Positions 1 to 10,510 are shown, numbered from the stretch's first letter. The stretch: 64,000 bases of DNA from Phaeobacter sp. QD34_24 (GCF_028890115.1 NZ_JARCJD010000006.1:62001-126000), one strand, 5' to 3'. Numbers and translations: made by a program. The notes: generated from the letters alone by a model not told the origin.

Positions 1-182
1 TCTCCCGCGCGCATCGCATGGTGGCGGGCATCCGCGCGGGCGTGGTGCATGTGAACACCTATGGCGGCGCCGACAATACGGTGCCGCTGGGCGGTGTCGG
101 ACAATCCGGCAACGGCCATGACAAATCGCTCCATGCGCTTGATAAATACGTGGATCTCAAAACCGCCTGGATCCAGCTGTGA
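1..182 (+). CDS. Aldehyde dehydrogenase, C-terminal end (partial)
   Basis: The reading frame is open from the left edge and ends in TGA at 180-182, giving the last 59 residues of a protein that starts outside the window. The segment GGVGQSGNGHDKSLHAL followed by a K-Y-V-D-L-K-T tail is the usual end of NAD(P)-dependent aldehyde dehydrogenases, where the G-x-G-x-S/G-G turn and the following Y-x-x-x-K/T-x-V strand form the oligomerisation region. The catalytic Cys and Glu lie upstream and cannot be seen. The next gene starts 14 bases downstream, so the two are probably co-transcribed. The substrate cannot be inferred from this fragment. Confidence 0.85.
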   Translation, partial: SRAHRMVAGIRAGVVHVNTYGGADNTVPLGGVGQSGNGHDKSLHALDKYVDLKTAWIQL

Positions 183-196
183 CGGAAGGACACCCC

Positions 197-1435
197 ATGC
201 CCGACAAGACCATCCTGATTGCAGGCACCTATGACACCAAGGATGCCGAACTTGCCTATCTTGCCGATGTGATCCGGGGGCAGGGCGGCGGCGTGCTGAC
301 CATGGATGTGAGTGTCCTGGGCGATCCCAGCCAGCCCACTGACGTCAGCAAGCACGAGGTGGCCGAGGCAGGCGGCAGTTCGATCCAGGCCGCCATCGAC
401 AGTGGTGATGAGAATACCGCGATGCAGATCATGGCGCGGGGGGCGGCGACAAAGGCGCTGGAGCTGTACCGGGCTGGCACCATCGACGGAGTGATCGTCT
501 TGGGCGGCACCATGGGCACCGATCTGGCGCTGGATCTTTGCGCGGCGCTGCCGGTGGGGGTGCCGAAATACATCGTCTCGACGGTGTCCTTTTCGCCCCT
601 GATGCCGCCCGAGCGGATCGCGGCGGATGTTCAGATGATCCTCTGGGCCGGGGGGCTTTACGGTCTCAATTCCGTCTGCAAGGCGGCGCTGAGCCAGGCG
701 GCGGGGGCGGTCCTGGGCGCGGCGCGCGCGGTGGAGCCCCCCAAACGCGACCGGCCCCTCATTGGGATGACGTCATTTGGCAAGACGGTGCTGCGTTACA
801 TGGTCAGCCTGAAACCGGCGCTGGAGGCGCGCGGCTATGAGGTCGCCGTCTTCCATGCCACCGGCATGGGCGGACGGGCCTTTGAAAGCCTAGCTTCCGA
901 AGGGGCCTTTGCCGCCGTATTGGACTTTGCGCCGCAGGAGGTCTCGAATCACCTCTTTGGCGGGCTGTCGGCAGGGGCGGACCGGATGACCAATGCAGGT
1001 GCTGCAGGCACGCCGCAGCTGGTGGCGCCGGGCTGTTATGATCTGGTGGATTTCATCGGCTGGCAGGAGACCCCGCCGCAACTGCAGGGACGCCCCACCC
1101 ATGCGCATAACCGGCTGCTGACCTCCGCCGTTCTGGATGCGGAGGAACGCCGTCTGGTGGCCCGTACCATCTGCGACAAGCTGGGGCAGGCCAAGGGGCC
1201 GGTTGCGGTCCTGCTCCCCAAGGGGGGCTGCAATGAATGGGACCGCCCCGGCGCCGATCTGCATGATGGTGAAGGCCTTGCCGCCTTCTGCGACGAAATG
1301 CAGGCGGCCTACCCGAAGAATGCAGCGCTGCATGCCCTCGACTGCCACATCAACGATGCGGAATTCGCGGACAAGGTGTTGGAGATCTTCGACGCCTGGG
1401 TGGCGGAAGGGGTGATTCCGGGCGGATCCGCCTAA
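197..1435 (+). CDS. Tm-1-like ATP-binding domain protein (UPF0261 family)
   Basis: A 412-residue protein of the UPF0261/Tm-1 family. It opens with a beta strand and GTYDTKDAEL, carries the glycine-rich segment VLGGTMGTD near residue 100, and a second domain begins near GMTSFGKTV. The family is named after the tomato Tm-1 resistance protein, whose N-terminal domain binds ATP. The bacterial members have no established reaction and often sit beside a TIM-barrel partner, which I do not see here. ATG 197 is preferred over the upstream in-frame GTG at 179, because GGAAGGA lies 7 bases before 197 and the GTG lies inside the previous gene. It probably forms an operon with the aldehyde dehydrogenase. 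A strong hairpin follows the stop. Confidence 0.85.
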   Translation: MPDKTILIAGTYDTKDAELAYLADVIRGQGGGVLTMDVSVLGDPSQPTDVSKHEVAEAGGSSIQAAIDSGDENTAMQIMARGAATKALELYRAGTIDGVIVLGGTMGTDLALDLCAALPVGVPKYIVSTVSFSPLMPPERIAADVQMILWAGGLYGLNSVCKAALSQAAGAVLGAARAVEPPKRDRPLIGMTSFGKTVLRYMVSLKPALEARGYEVAVFHATGMGGRAFESLASEGAFAAVLDFAPQEVSNHLFGGLSAGADRMTNAGAAGTPQLVAPGCYDLVDFIGWQETPPQLQGRPTHAHNRLLTSAVLDAEERRLVARTICDKLGQAKGPVAVLLPKGGCNEWDRPGADLHDGEGLAAFCDEMQAAYPKNAALHALDCHINDAEFADKVLEIFDAWVAEGVIPGGSA

Positions 1436-1461
1436 CCCTTGCATCACGCTTAATGAGTTAC

Positions 1462-1487
1462 AGGGCGCTTGCTCATGCAGGCGCCCT
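1462..1487 (+). terminator. Hairpin terminator after the UPF0261 gene
   Basis: AGGGCGC at 1462-1468 pairs with GCGCCCT at 1481-1487. Inside it TGC/GCA continues the stem, with one G-T wobble, leaving a TCAT loop. This makes a 12-pair stem followed by TGTTACAT, a weak T-rich tail. It lies 26 bases after the stop codon and marks the end of the first transcription unit. Confidence 0.7.
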
Positions 1488-1811
1488 TGTTACATATGGG
1501 GGCGGACCTCCGGGTCCAAACAGCATTTTCCTGTCCAACCTGTCCGATACACGCAATTATATTGCTTGCCATGGGAGAGGCCGCGGCCTAGGGTGCTGTC
1601 AAATTAGTGGAACGATGTTCCACATAGTGGAATTGAGGTGAAGCCACTCCTCGAGACCTGACCGCTGTGGCCCGCATTTGACGCCGGGTTCTTGCACACG
1701 TTGCAAAGGCAGGGCTTGGCGCAGGCAGGGGGAGCATGGCTAGATCTCGACGGGAATAGCGGTGCTGTTGCGGGCCAAGGCTGCCAGCCCCGCAAAGGAG
1801 AGGAAAAACGA
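1488..1811. other. Promoter region upstream of the beta-oxidation operon
   Basis: A 324-base stretch without a convincing gene. A 62-codon frame at 1453-1641 overlaps the terminator hairpin and has no family features. The stretch holds a cluster of IclR-type half-sites at 1606-1633 and a ribosome-binding AAAGGAGAGG just before ATG 1812. A TTGACG at 1678-1683 could be a -35 hexamer, but I see no good -10 partner, so the promoter itself is not placed. Confidence 0.5.
1606..1633. promoter_or_regulatory. IclR-type operator cluster (three half-sites)
   Basis: GTGGAAC-GAT-GTTCCAC at 1607-1623 is a perfect 7+7 inverted repeat. It shares its right arm with a second dyad, TTCCAC-ATA-GTGGAA (1618-1632), so three half-sites alternate in orientation every 10 bases. 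TGGAA-type dyads with a short spacer are typical of IclR-family repressors. The site is about 180 bases before the first beta-oxidation gene. No IclR gene lies in the window, so the regulator would be encoded elsewhere. Confidence 0.55.
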
Positions 1812-3905
<2,094 letters not shown>

Positions 3906-3906
3906 T

Positions 3907-5082
3907 ATGAAAGAAGTCGTTATCGTCTCCGCCGCCCGTACCGGGCTGGCCAAGTCCTTCCGGGGATCCTTCAACATGACCCATGGTGCCACCATGGGCG
4001 GCGCGGCCGTCGAGGCGGCCGTGGCCCGCGCCGGTATCGAGGGTGCGGAAATCGAAGACTGCATCATGGGCTGTGGCGCTCCCGAAGGGGAAACCGGTGC
4101 CAATATCGCGCGCCAGATTGCCCTGCGTGGCGGACTGCCGATCACCGCTTCGGGCATGACCGTGAACCGGTTCTGCTCGTCCGGTCTGCAGACCATCGCC
4201 CTGGCCGCGCAGCAGATCATCTGCGAAGGCGCCGGTCCCATGGTTGCGGGTGGCGTCGAAAGCATTTCGATGGTGCAGCCGAAACTGCGCCCGGCACATG
4301 AGGCTTGGCTCATGGAGCACAAGCCTGCCGTCTATATGACCATGATCGAAACCGCGGATATCGTGGCCCAGCGCTATGGCATCAGCCGCGAAGACCAGGA
4401 CGCCTATGGTCTGCGCAGCCAGCAGCGTATCGCTGCCGCGCAGGAGGCGGGTCTGTTCGCCGATGAGATCATCCCCGTCACCACCACCATGGCGGTGAAG
4501 GACAAGGAGAGTGGCGAGATCTCGATGAAAGAGGTCGTGGTGGACCGCGACGAATGCAACCGCCCCTCCACCACTTTGGACGGTCTGGCCAGCCTTGAGC
4601 CGGTGCGTGGCGCAGGCAACTTCATCACCGCGGGCAACGCCAGCCAGCTGTCCGATGGCGCCGCTGCTGTGGTGTTGATGGACTCCAAGGAGGCCGAGAA
4701 ACGCGGTCTTGAGGCCATGGGCGCCTTCAAGGGCTTCTGCGTTGCAGGCTGCGAGCCCGACGAGATGGGTATCGGCCCGGTCTTTGCGGTGCCGCGTCTT
4801 CTGGAGCGTCACGGGCTGACCGTCGATGACATCGATCTCTGGGAGCTGAACGAAGCCTTCGCCAGCCAGGCGCTCTACTGCCGGGACCGGCTGGGTATCG
4901 ATGACGAGAAATGCAACGTCAATGGCGGCTCCATCGCCATCGGCCACCCCTTCGGCATGACCGGTGGGCGGATGGTCGGCCACATTCTTCGTGAAGGCAA
5001 GCGTCGTGGTGCCAAGCTGGGTGTCGTCACCATGTGTGTCGGCGGCGGCATGGGCGCGGCGGGTCTGTTCGAAATCTACTGA
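3907..5082 (+). CDS. Acetyl-CoA acyltransferase (thiolase, PimB/FadA-like)
   Basis: A 391-residue thiolase that cleaves 3-ketoacyl-CoA with CoA to release acetyl-CoA. The nucleophile Cys90 lies in [10 protein letters not shown]. The catalytic His is in [11 protein letters not shown], and the second active-site Cys is in [11 protein letters not shown] near the C-terminus, so the active site is complete and of normal length. It directly follows the hydratase/dehydrogenase gene with a one-base gap, the usual pairing of alpha and beta trifunctional subunits. Two hairpins separate it from the acyl-CoA dehydrogenase genes and may set different expression levels for the two halves of the operon. Confidence 0.93.
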   Translation: MKEVVIVSAARTGLAKSFRGSFNMTHGATMGGAAVEAAVARAGIEGAEIEDCIMGCGAPEGETGANIARQIALRGGLPITASGMTVNRFCSSGLQTIALAAQQIICEGAGPMVAGGVESISMVQPKLRPAHEAWLMEHKPAVYMTMIETADIVAQRYGISREDQDAYGLRSQQRIAAAQEAGLFADEIIPVTTTMAVKDKESGEISMKEVVVDRDECNRPSTTLDGLASLEPVRGAGNFITAGNASQLSDGAAAVVLMDSKEAEKRGLEAMGAFKGFCVAGCEPDEMGIGPVFAVPRLLERHGLTVDDIDLWELNEAFASQALYCRDRLGIDDEKCNVNGGSIAIGHPFGMTGGRMVGHILREGKRRGAKLGVVTMCVGGGMGAAGLFEIY

Positions 5083-5103
5083 AGCGCAACATGAAAACAG
5101 GCG

Positions 5104-5161
5104 GCGCCCGGCGAACCCATCGAGGGTCCACCGGGCGCTACCCGGCCCCTTGAAGGGGCCG
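5104..5161 (+). other. Tandem intra-operon hairpins
   Basis: Two strong stem-loops lie between the thiolase stop and the acyl-CoA dehydrogenase start. The first pairs GCGCCCGG (5104-5111) with CCGGGCGC (5131-5138), then ACCC (5115-5118) with GGGT (5124-5127), separated by a symmetric internal loop. The second pairs CGGCCCC (5143-5149) with GGGGCCG (5155-5161) around TTGAA. Neither has a T-tract. They look like processing or stability elements rather than a full terminator, because the next genes have no obvious promoter of their own. Confidence 0.7.
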
Positions 5162-5203
5162 TGCATTGGCCCGTCCACAGGGATCGGCCAGGAGGAGAAA
5201 GAA

Positions 5204-6403
5204 ATGGATCTGAGCTATACCGCAGAAGAGCAGGCCTTTCGCCAGGAGGTGCGCAGCTTCCTGGAGGAAAAACTGCCCAAGGAGATGTCGGACGCCGTGC
5301 GCGAGGGACGCGGCCTGGGCAAGGAAGGCCACGACCGCTGGCACGCCATCCTGAACGAGCAGGGCTGGCTGGCGCCGAACTGGCCGCAGGACTTCGGCGG
5401 CTGCGCCTGGAACGCGGTGCAGCGCCACATCTTCGAGGAAGAATGCTGCCGCGCCCATGCGCCGCGCATCGTGCCCTTTGGCCTGACCATGCTGGCGCCG
5501 GTGCTGCAGAAATTCGGCTCCAAGGAGCAGCAGGACTATTACCTCCCGAAGATCCTGAGCGGCGAGCACTGGTGGTGCCAGGGCTATTCGGAACCCGGCG
5601 CGGGCTCGGACCTTGCCAGCCTCAAGACCAAGGCCGTGCGCGAGGGGGACCACTATATCGTCAACGGCCAGAAGACCTGGACCACCCTTGGCCAATACGC
5701 CAACTGGATCTTCTGCCTGGTGCGCACCGATCCGGACGCCAAGCAGCAGGAGGGGATCTCCTTCCTTCTGATCGACATGGACACGCCCGGCATCGAAGTG
5801 CGCCCGATCATCCTTCTGGATGGCACCCATGAGGTGAACGAGGTCTGGTTCACCGATGTGAAGGTGCCGGTCGAGAACCTGGTGGGCGAGGAAAACAAGG
5901 GCTGGACCTACGCCAAGTACCTGCTCACCCATGAACGCACGAATATTGCCGGTGTCGGCTTCAGCCAGGCGGGGCTTGATGCGGTCAAGCGCCTGGCGCG
6001 CAGCCAGATGCACAAGGGCCGCCCGCTGATCGAGAACCCCTATTTCGCCGCCCGCGTGGCGCAGGCGGAAATCGATCTGATGGCCATGGCCACCACCAAC
6101 CTGCGCATCATCTCTGCCGCCGCCTCGGGGCAGGCGCCGGGCGTCGAAAGCTCGATGCTAAAGGTGAAAGGTACCGAGATCCGCCAGGAGATCAACGACA
6201 TGGCGCGCCGCGCCGCGGGCGTTTACGCAATGCCCTTCGCCTCGGAAGCGGTGGAAGGGGGCAACGAGCCGCCCATCGGCCCCGAAGGCACCGCAGCCGT
6301 GGCCGCGCAGTATTTCAACAACCGCAAACTGTCGATCTTTGGTGGCTCCAACGAGATCCAGAAGAACATCATCGCAAAAGTGAAAATGGGAGGCCGGGCA
6401 TGA
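5204..6403 (+). CDS. Acyl-CoA dehydrogenase, large subunit (PimC-like)
   Basis: A 399-residue FAD-dependent acyl-CoA dehydrogenase. The FAD/substrate segment QGYSEPGAGSDLASL lies near residue 125, and the C-terminal helix GGSNEIQKNIIAK near 380-391. It resembles the large subunit of pimeloyl-CoA dehydrogenase. I cannot find the usual catalytic-glutamate segment (G-G-x-G-x-x-x-E-Y) before the last helix. This suggests it works as one half of a heteromeric enzyme with the next gene. ATG 5204 is chosen because AGGAGGAG lies just upstream; longer frames have no family match. Its stop overlaps the start of the small-subunit gene by 4 bases, which indicates translational coupling. Confidence 0.88.
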   Translation: MDLSYTAEEQAFRQEVRSFLEEKLPKEMSDAVREGRGLGKEGHDRWHAILNEQGWLAPNWPQDFGGCAWNAVQRHIFEEECCRAHAPRIVPFGLTMLAPVLQKFGSKEQQDYYLPKILSGEHWWCQGYSEPGAGSDLASLKTKAVREGDHYIVNGQKTWTTLGQYANWIFCLVRTDPDAKQQEGISFLLIDMDTPGIEVRPIILLDGTHEVNEVWFTDVKVPVENLVGEENKGWTYAKYLLTHERTNIAGVGFSQAGLDAVKRLARSQMHKGRPLIENPYFAARVAQAEIDLMAMATTNLRIISAAASGQAPGVESSMLKVKGTEIRQEINDMARRAAGVYAMPFASEAVEGGNEPPIGPEGTAAVAAQYFNNRKLSIFGGSNEIQKNIIAKVKMGGRA

Positions 6404-7533
6404 ATTTCGACCTGACCGAAGAGCGGCAGATGCTGCAGGACAGCCTGCGCCGCTTCCTGTCCGATCGCTACACCACATCGGTGCGCAACGAGATCCTCGA
6501 AAGCGAGGCAGGTTACTCTGCCGATATCTGGGGGCAACTGGCCGAACTGGGCGTCATCGGCGCGCTGTTCAGCGAAGAGGACGGCGGCTTTGGCGGCGCG
6601 GGCTTTGACATCTCCACCGTGTTCGAGGAGCTGGGCCGCGCGGGCGTGGTCGAACCCTTGCTGGATACGGCGCTGCTGGGCGGCGGGCTGATCGCGGCCC
6701 TTGGCAATGATGACCAGAAGGCGCTGGTGGAAGAGGTGATCGGCGGCGCTGTGCAACTGGCCTTTGCCCATGGAGAACCGACCAGCCGCTATGAGCTGAC
6801 GCGGGTGGAAACCACCGCAACGGTCGAGGGCGACGAGATCATCCTCACCGGCAAGAAGGCGGTTGTCGTCAACGCCGAAGCGGCCGACCACCTGATCGTA
6901 TCGGCCCGCGAAAGCGGCGATGTGGATGCAACGGACGGGATTTCGCTGTTCCTGGTGCCGCGCGATACGGCGGGTCTGTCTCTGCGCGGCTATGCGCTCT
7001 TGGCCGGTGGACGCGCTGCCGAAGTTGATCTGGACGCGGTGCGCCTGCCTGTCAGCGCGCGTCTAGGTGCCGCCGGAGGTGCCTGGGAGGCGATCGCCGG
7101 TGTCATCGCCCGGGCCGAGGTGGCGCTGGCCGCCGAAACCCTGGGCGCGATGGAGACCGCGACCGAGCTCACCCGCCAGTACCTGCTGACCCGCAGCCAG
7201 TTTGGCCGCCCCATCGGCACTTTCCAGGCGCTGCAACACCGGGTTGCCGAGCTGCTGATCGAGATCGAGCAGGCGCGCTCGGGGGTGATCAACGCCGCCG
7301 GTCACCTGGAGGGCGACACCCGCATGCGCGATCTCAATATCGCTGCGGCGCGCAACCTGATCGGGCGCGCAGGTCGTCTGGTGGCCGAGGATTCGATCCA
7401 GTTGCATGGTGGCATCGCCATGACGCAGGAGTATGAGCTGGCCCATATCGCCAAGCGCATCGTCATGGCCGAGCACCGTTTTGGTGATGCGGACACGCAG
7501 TTGGAGCGTTTCCTTGACCTCAGCGCCGCGTGA
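6400..7533 (+). CDS. Acyl-CoA dehydrogenase, small subunit (PimD-like)
   Basis: A 377-residue acyl-CoA dehydrogenase-fold protein that starts within the stop of the large-subunit gene. It has the dehydrogenase segment SQFGRPIGTFQALQH near residue 267 and LHGGIAMTQEYELAH near 336-350. Glu344 in that segment aligns with the catalytic base of medium-chain acyl-CoA dehydrogenase. The partner lacks a clear equivalent, so the two chains probably share one active enzyme, as in the alpha2beta2 dehydrogenases for steroid side chains and pimeloyl-CoA. The likely reaction is alpha,beta-desaturation of an acyl-CoA or dicarboxyl-CoA, with electrons passed to ETF. Confidence 0.88.
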   Translation: MNFDLTEERQMLQDSLRRFLSDRYTTSVRNEILESEAGYSADIWGQLAELGVIGALFSEEDGGFGGAGFDISTVFEELGRAGVVEPLLDTALLGGGLIAALGNDDQKALVEEVIGGAVQLAFAHGEPTSRYELTRVETTATVEGDEIILTGKKAVVVNAEAADHLIVSARESGDVDATDGISLFLVPRDTAGLSLRGYALLAGGRAAEVDLDAVRLPVSARLGAAGGAWEAIAGVIARAEVALAAETLGAMETATELTRQYLLTRSQFGRPIGTFQALQHRVAELLIEIEQARSGVINAAGHLEGDTRMRDLNIAAARNLIGRAGRLVAEDSIQLHGGIAMTQEYELAHIAKRIVMAEHRFGDADTQLERFLDLSAA

Positions 7534-7936
7534 GAGGGGCGAGATCCGCCTGATCGAGGACCCCGGTTGCCAGCAGATGGTTGGCTACCGGACCGAGATC
7601 GACCGGACAGATGGCTCCTGCACGGTGACACTGGAGCTGGAACCCAGGCACCTCAACCGCCATGGCATCCTGCATGGCGGTATGGTGGCGACGGTTCTGG
7701 ATGTGGTCTGTGGTAATACCGCCTCGCAGTATTTCGACCCCGAAAACCACGCGGATCTGGTCACGGTGTCGCTGAACCTGTCCTATGTGGCGGCGGCGCG
7801 GCAGGGGGTGATCACGGCCCGGGCGCGGCCCACCGGAGGCGGCAAGAGCATCGCCTATATCTTTGGTGAACTGTTTGATGATGAAGGGCGCCTGCTGGCC
7901 ACGGCCAACGGGATTTTCAAGAGGATACGCAAATGA
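7514..7936 (+). CDS. PaaI-family hotdog acyl-CoA thioesterase
   Basis: A 140-residue single hotdog-fold protein with the segment HLNRHGILHGGMVATVLD, the N/G-x-x-HGG signature and following Asp of the PaaI thioesterases. It probably hydrolyses intermediates that stall in the pathway and so frees CoA. The start is taken as TTG 7514: GGAG at 7503-7506 lies 7 bases upstream, and it gives a normal family length while overlapping the previous gene by 20 bases. An earlier frame start at 7433 would add residues that merely shadow the dehydrogenase gene. The stop overlaps the next start by 4 bases. Confidence 0.82.
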   Translation: MTSAPRERGEIRLIEDPGCQQMVGYRTEIDRTDGSCTVTLELEPRHLNRHGILHGGMVATVLDVVCGNTASQYFDPENHADLVTVSLNLSYVAAARQGVITARARPTGGGKSIAYIFGELFDDEGRLLATANGIFKRIRK

Positions 7937-8712
7937 GCCGACTTGCACGGATGGACGATCTGGGCGACCGCGCGGTGGTCGTGAACATGAATCCTGCGCG
8001 CCGGGGTGCCCTGTCGCAGGACCTTTATGATGCGATCGAAGCAGCCCTGAAGCTGGCGCAGGAGCCACGCATCCGCGCTGTTCTTCTGACCTCGGAAGGC
8101 GGGTTCTTCTGTGCCGGCGGCGATCTCAACGTGTTGATCGACCGGCGTGGCCTCAGCGAGGACGAGCGCCGCGCCAAGGTCAACAACCTGCATGATCTGA
8201 TCCGTGGCATCCGGGACTGCCCGGTGCCGGTGATCGCCGCCGTCGAAGGCGGTGCGGCGGGCGCGGGCGTGTCGCTGGCAATGGCGGCGGATCTGATCGT
8301 GGCCTCATACGGTGCCGCCTTCACGGCCGCCTATGTGAAGGCCGGGCTGGTGCCGGATGGCGGGTTGACCGCCTCGCTTGCCCGGATGCTGCCGCGCCCC
8401 TTAGCGATGGAGATGTGCCTGTTGGGCCGTCCGGTGACGGCGGGCCGTCTGGCCGCCCTCGGCGCGGTCAATCAGGTGGTGGCGCCGCAGCGGGTGCTCA
8501 GCACCGCCCATGCCCTGGCCGATACGCTGGCGCAGGGGCCTCGGGAGGCCCAGGGCACCATCCGGCAGCTGGTCTCGCATGCCTATGAGGCAAGCGAGGC
8601 GGCGCAGCTGGATCACGAATGCAGTGCCATGGCGCGGGCTGCAGGAGGCTCGGAAGCCGGCGAGGGGATCGCCGCCTTTCTGGAAAAACGCGCCCCCCAA
8701 TTCGGCGGTTAG
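7933..8712 (+). CDS. Enoyl-CoA hydratase/isomerase (crotonase family)
   Basis: A 259-residue stand-alone crotonase. The oxyanion-hole glycines lie in FFCAGGDLN and VEGGAAGAGVSLAMAAD, and the segment AGLVPDGGLTASLARML follows. At the usual positions of the two catalytic glutamates I read Val/Ser-rich and Val residues, not Glu-Glu. It may therefore be an isomerase or another crotonase rather than a classical hydratase; the operon already has a hydratase domain in the fused enzyme. It starts inside the thioesterase stop (ATGA) and is certainly part of the operon. The substrate is unknown. Confidence 0.82.
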   Translation: MSRLARMDDLGDRAVVVNMNPARRGALSQDLYDAIEAALKLAQEPRIRAVLLTSEGGFFCAGGDLNVLIDRRGLSEDERRAKVNNLHDLIRGIRDCPVPVIAAVEGGAAGAGVSLAMAADLIVASYGAAFTAAYVKAGLVPDGGLTASLARMLPRPLAMEMCLLGRPVTAGRLAALGAVNQVVAPQRVLSTAHALADTLAQGPREAQGTIRQLVSHAYEASEAAQLDHECSAMARAAGGSEAGEGIAAFLEKRAPQFGG

Positions 8713-8756
8713 CCTCCGGGGAAGAAGAATTACGCCTGACGTGAGAGGAGACGGCG

Positions 8757-10250
8757 ATGGAGTTTTGGCACGATCTATTGGCGGCGCAGGTGAAACTGCG
8801 CCCCGACGCTCCGGCCTTTTCTGACAGTGGCGGCGCGCAGTGGTCCTTTGCCGACCTCTCTGCCGCGGTGGAGCAGCTGGCGGCAGATCTGCGCAGCGCA
8901 GGCGTTGAGCCGCGCGACCGGGTGATGGTGGTTTCGGAAAACTGCTGTTCCGCCGTGGCAGCGATGCTGGCAGCCTCGACGCTTGGCGCCATTGCGGTGC
9001 CGGTCAATGCCCGTATGAGCGCGGGAGAGGTGGACCGCATCCTGTCCCATGCGCGCCCGGCGGCGGTCTTGTTCACCTCCGGGATTTCGGTCGAGGCCAA
9101 AGCCCATGCAGAACGCATGCAGGCCTCCGAAATCACAGGCGCCTTTGGCCGCCTGCATCTGACCAGCCCGTTTCCGTCCGACGGCGATGCACCCGACGGC
9201 GTGGCGGTGCTTTTGTACACCACGGGGACAACGGGCGATCCCAAGGGGGTGATGCTGACCCATGCAAATGTGCGTTTTGGGGGCAAGTCCTCGGCAGAGC
9301 TGCGCGATATGGCGCCGGGGGACGTGATCTATGGTGTGCTGCCGCTCACCCATGTCTTTGGCCTCGCCTCGGTGATGACGGCGGCGATCCATGCCGGTGC
9401 CGAGGTGCGGCTGGAGGCGCGGTTTTCGGCAGCCAAGCTGTATCAGGCGCTGCGCGATGGCGTGACGCGCCTGTCGGCGGTGCCGCAGATGCACGCGCTG
9501 GTGATGCAATATGCCAAGGAGCAGGGGTTGGTGCGTCTGGGCAGCGACGTGTTGCAATATGTCTCGTCCGGGGCTGCACCGCTTGATCCGGAATGGAAGC
9601 GCAAGGCGGAAGAGTTCTACGGTGTCGCCTTGCAGAACGGCTACGGCATGACCGAAACCACTGCCGGGATCTGCGCCACCAAGAACAGCCAATTGGGGGA
9701 TCCTGATATCTCGACCGGACCGGCGCTGCCGGAGGTGGAGGTACGGATCGATGAAACCGTACCGGGCGGTGGTGACGGTGTGGGTGAGGTGCTGGCGCGC
9801 GGGCCGAACATCATGCTGGGCTATTACCGTAACCCCGAGGAGACAGCCAAGGTGCTGGACGCCGAGGGCTGGCTGCGCACCGGCGACATGGGGCGGCTGG
9901 ACGAGCGCGGTTTCCTGCATATCGAGGGCCGGTCGAAGGAGCTGATCATTCACGGCGGGTTCAACGTCTTCCCCCCCGAGGTGGAAGCCGCGCTCAACGC
10001 CCATCCGCAGGTGGTGCAGTCGGCGGTGGTGGGGCGCCGGGCCAAGGGCGACGAACAGGTGCTGGCCTTTGTCCAGGTGGCACCGGGCGATGCGCCGGAT
10101 CCGGCCGAGCTGACCAATTTCGTGCGTCAGCAGCTGGCGGGGTACAAATGCCCCGCCCAGATCATCGCGGTGGAGGCGCTGCCCGCCGCGCCGACGGGTA
10201 AGATCCTCAAGCACAAACTGCTGGATACCTTTGCCGATCAGCTTGCTTGA
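8757..10250 (+). CDS. AMP-forming acyl-CoA ligase (PimA-like)
   Basis: A 497-residue adenylate-forming CoA ligase that activates a carboxylic acid with ATP and CoA, the entry step of the operon. The P-loop TTGTTGDPKG is near residue 155, GYGMTETTAG near 295, and the hinge/adenylation segment WLRTGDMGRLDERGF near 375. The catalytic lysine is Lys482 in PTGKILK at the C-terminus. GAGAGGAG precedes ATG 8757. It closes the operon and is followed by a multi-hairpin 3-prime element. By analogy with pimA the substrate may be a medium-chain or dicarboxylic acid, but the sequence alone does not show this. Confidence 0.9.
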   Translation: MEFWHDLLAAQVKLRPDAPAFSDSGGAQWSFADLSAAVEQLAADLRSAGVEPRDRVMVVSENCCSAVAAMLAASTLGAIAVPVNARMSAGEVDRILSHARPAAVLFTSGISVEAKAHAERMQASEITGAFGRLHLTSPFPSDGDAPDGVAVLLYTTGTTGDPKGVMLTHANVRFGGKSSAELRDMAPGDVIYGVLPLTHVFGLASVMTAAIHAGAEVRLEARFSAAKLYQALRDGVTRLSAVPQMHALVMQYAKEQGLVRLGSDVLQYVSSGAAPLDPEWKRKAEEFYGVALQNGYGMTETTAGICATKNSQLGDPDISTGPALPEVEVRIDETVPGGGDGVGEVLARGPNIMLGYYRNPEETAKVLDAEGWLRTGDMGRLDERGFLHIEGRSKELIIHGGFNVFPPEVEAALNAHPQVVQSAVVGRRAKGDEQVLAFVQVAPGDAPDPAELTNFVRQQLAGYKCPAQIIAVEALPAAPTGKILKHKLLDTFADQLA

Positions 10251-10255
10251 GGTGA

Positions 10256-10337
10256 GGCGGCGGCCTCCCGCCCCCTGACCGGCGGTCTGCGCTGCAGACC
10301 TTGTTCGGGGTTGGGCGTGGCGCCGCTGGCGCGGCGC
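10256..10337 (+). repeat. Three-hairpin 3-prime element, copy 1
   Basis: Downstream of the ligase gene lie three stem-loops. Hairpin A pairs GGCGG (10256-10260) with CCGCC (10268-10272). Hairpin B is GGTCTGC-GCT-GCAGACC (10284-10300). Hairpin C is GCGCCGC-TGGC-GCGGCGC (10320-10337), preceded by the linker TTGGGC at 10311. Three more copies with the same order occur at 16312, 17578 (inverted) and 33200. It probably forms the 3-prime end of the operon transcript. Confidence 0.72.
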
Positions 10338-10359
10338 AAAAGGGTCCTGCCGAGAAGCG

Positions 10360-10385
10360 TTTCAGGGGCAGGTCTGCCCCTGAAA
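10360..10385 (+). terminator. Strong hairpin after the acyl-CoA ligase operon
   Basis: TTTCAGGGGCA (10360-10370), GGTC loop, TGCCCCTGAAA (10375-10385): a perfect 11-pair stem. There is no T-tract after it, but because the stem itself ends in AAA/TTT it could serve transcripts from either strand. It lies between the operon end and the convergent rpe gene. The rest of 10386-10510 shows only GC-rich sequence. Confidence 0.65.
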
Positions 10386-10510
10386 GCGCGTTGTCCAGTA
10401 TTGGAAAGGGAAGAGACGCCTCAAGGGTGAACCGCGCCAGGGCGCGGCCGCGTTGCGGCCCTTGACCCGAATCTCCCCCAAAGGCCATGTGGCGGGCGGG
10501 GGTGTCTGCC

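Noticed and set aside
1453-1641. 62-codon plus-strand frame in the first intergenic region
   Set aside because: It overlaps the terminator hairpin and the operator dyads, with no family match and no good ribosome site.
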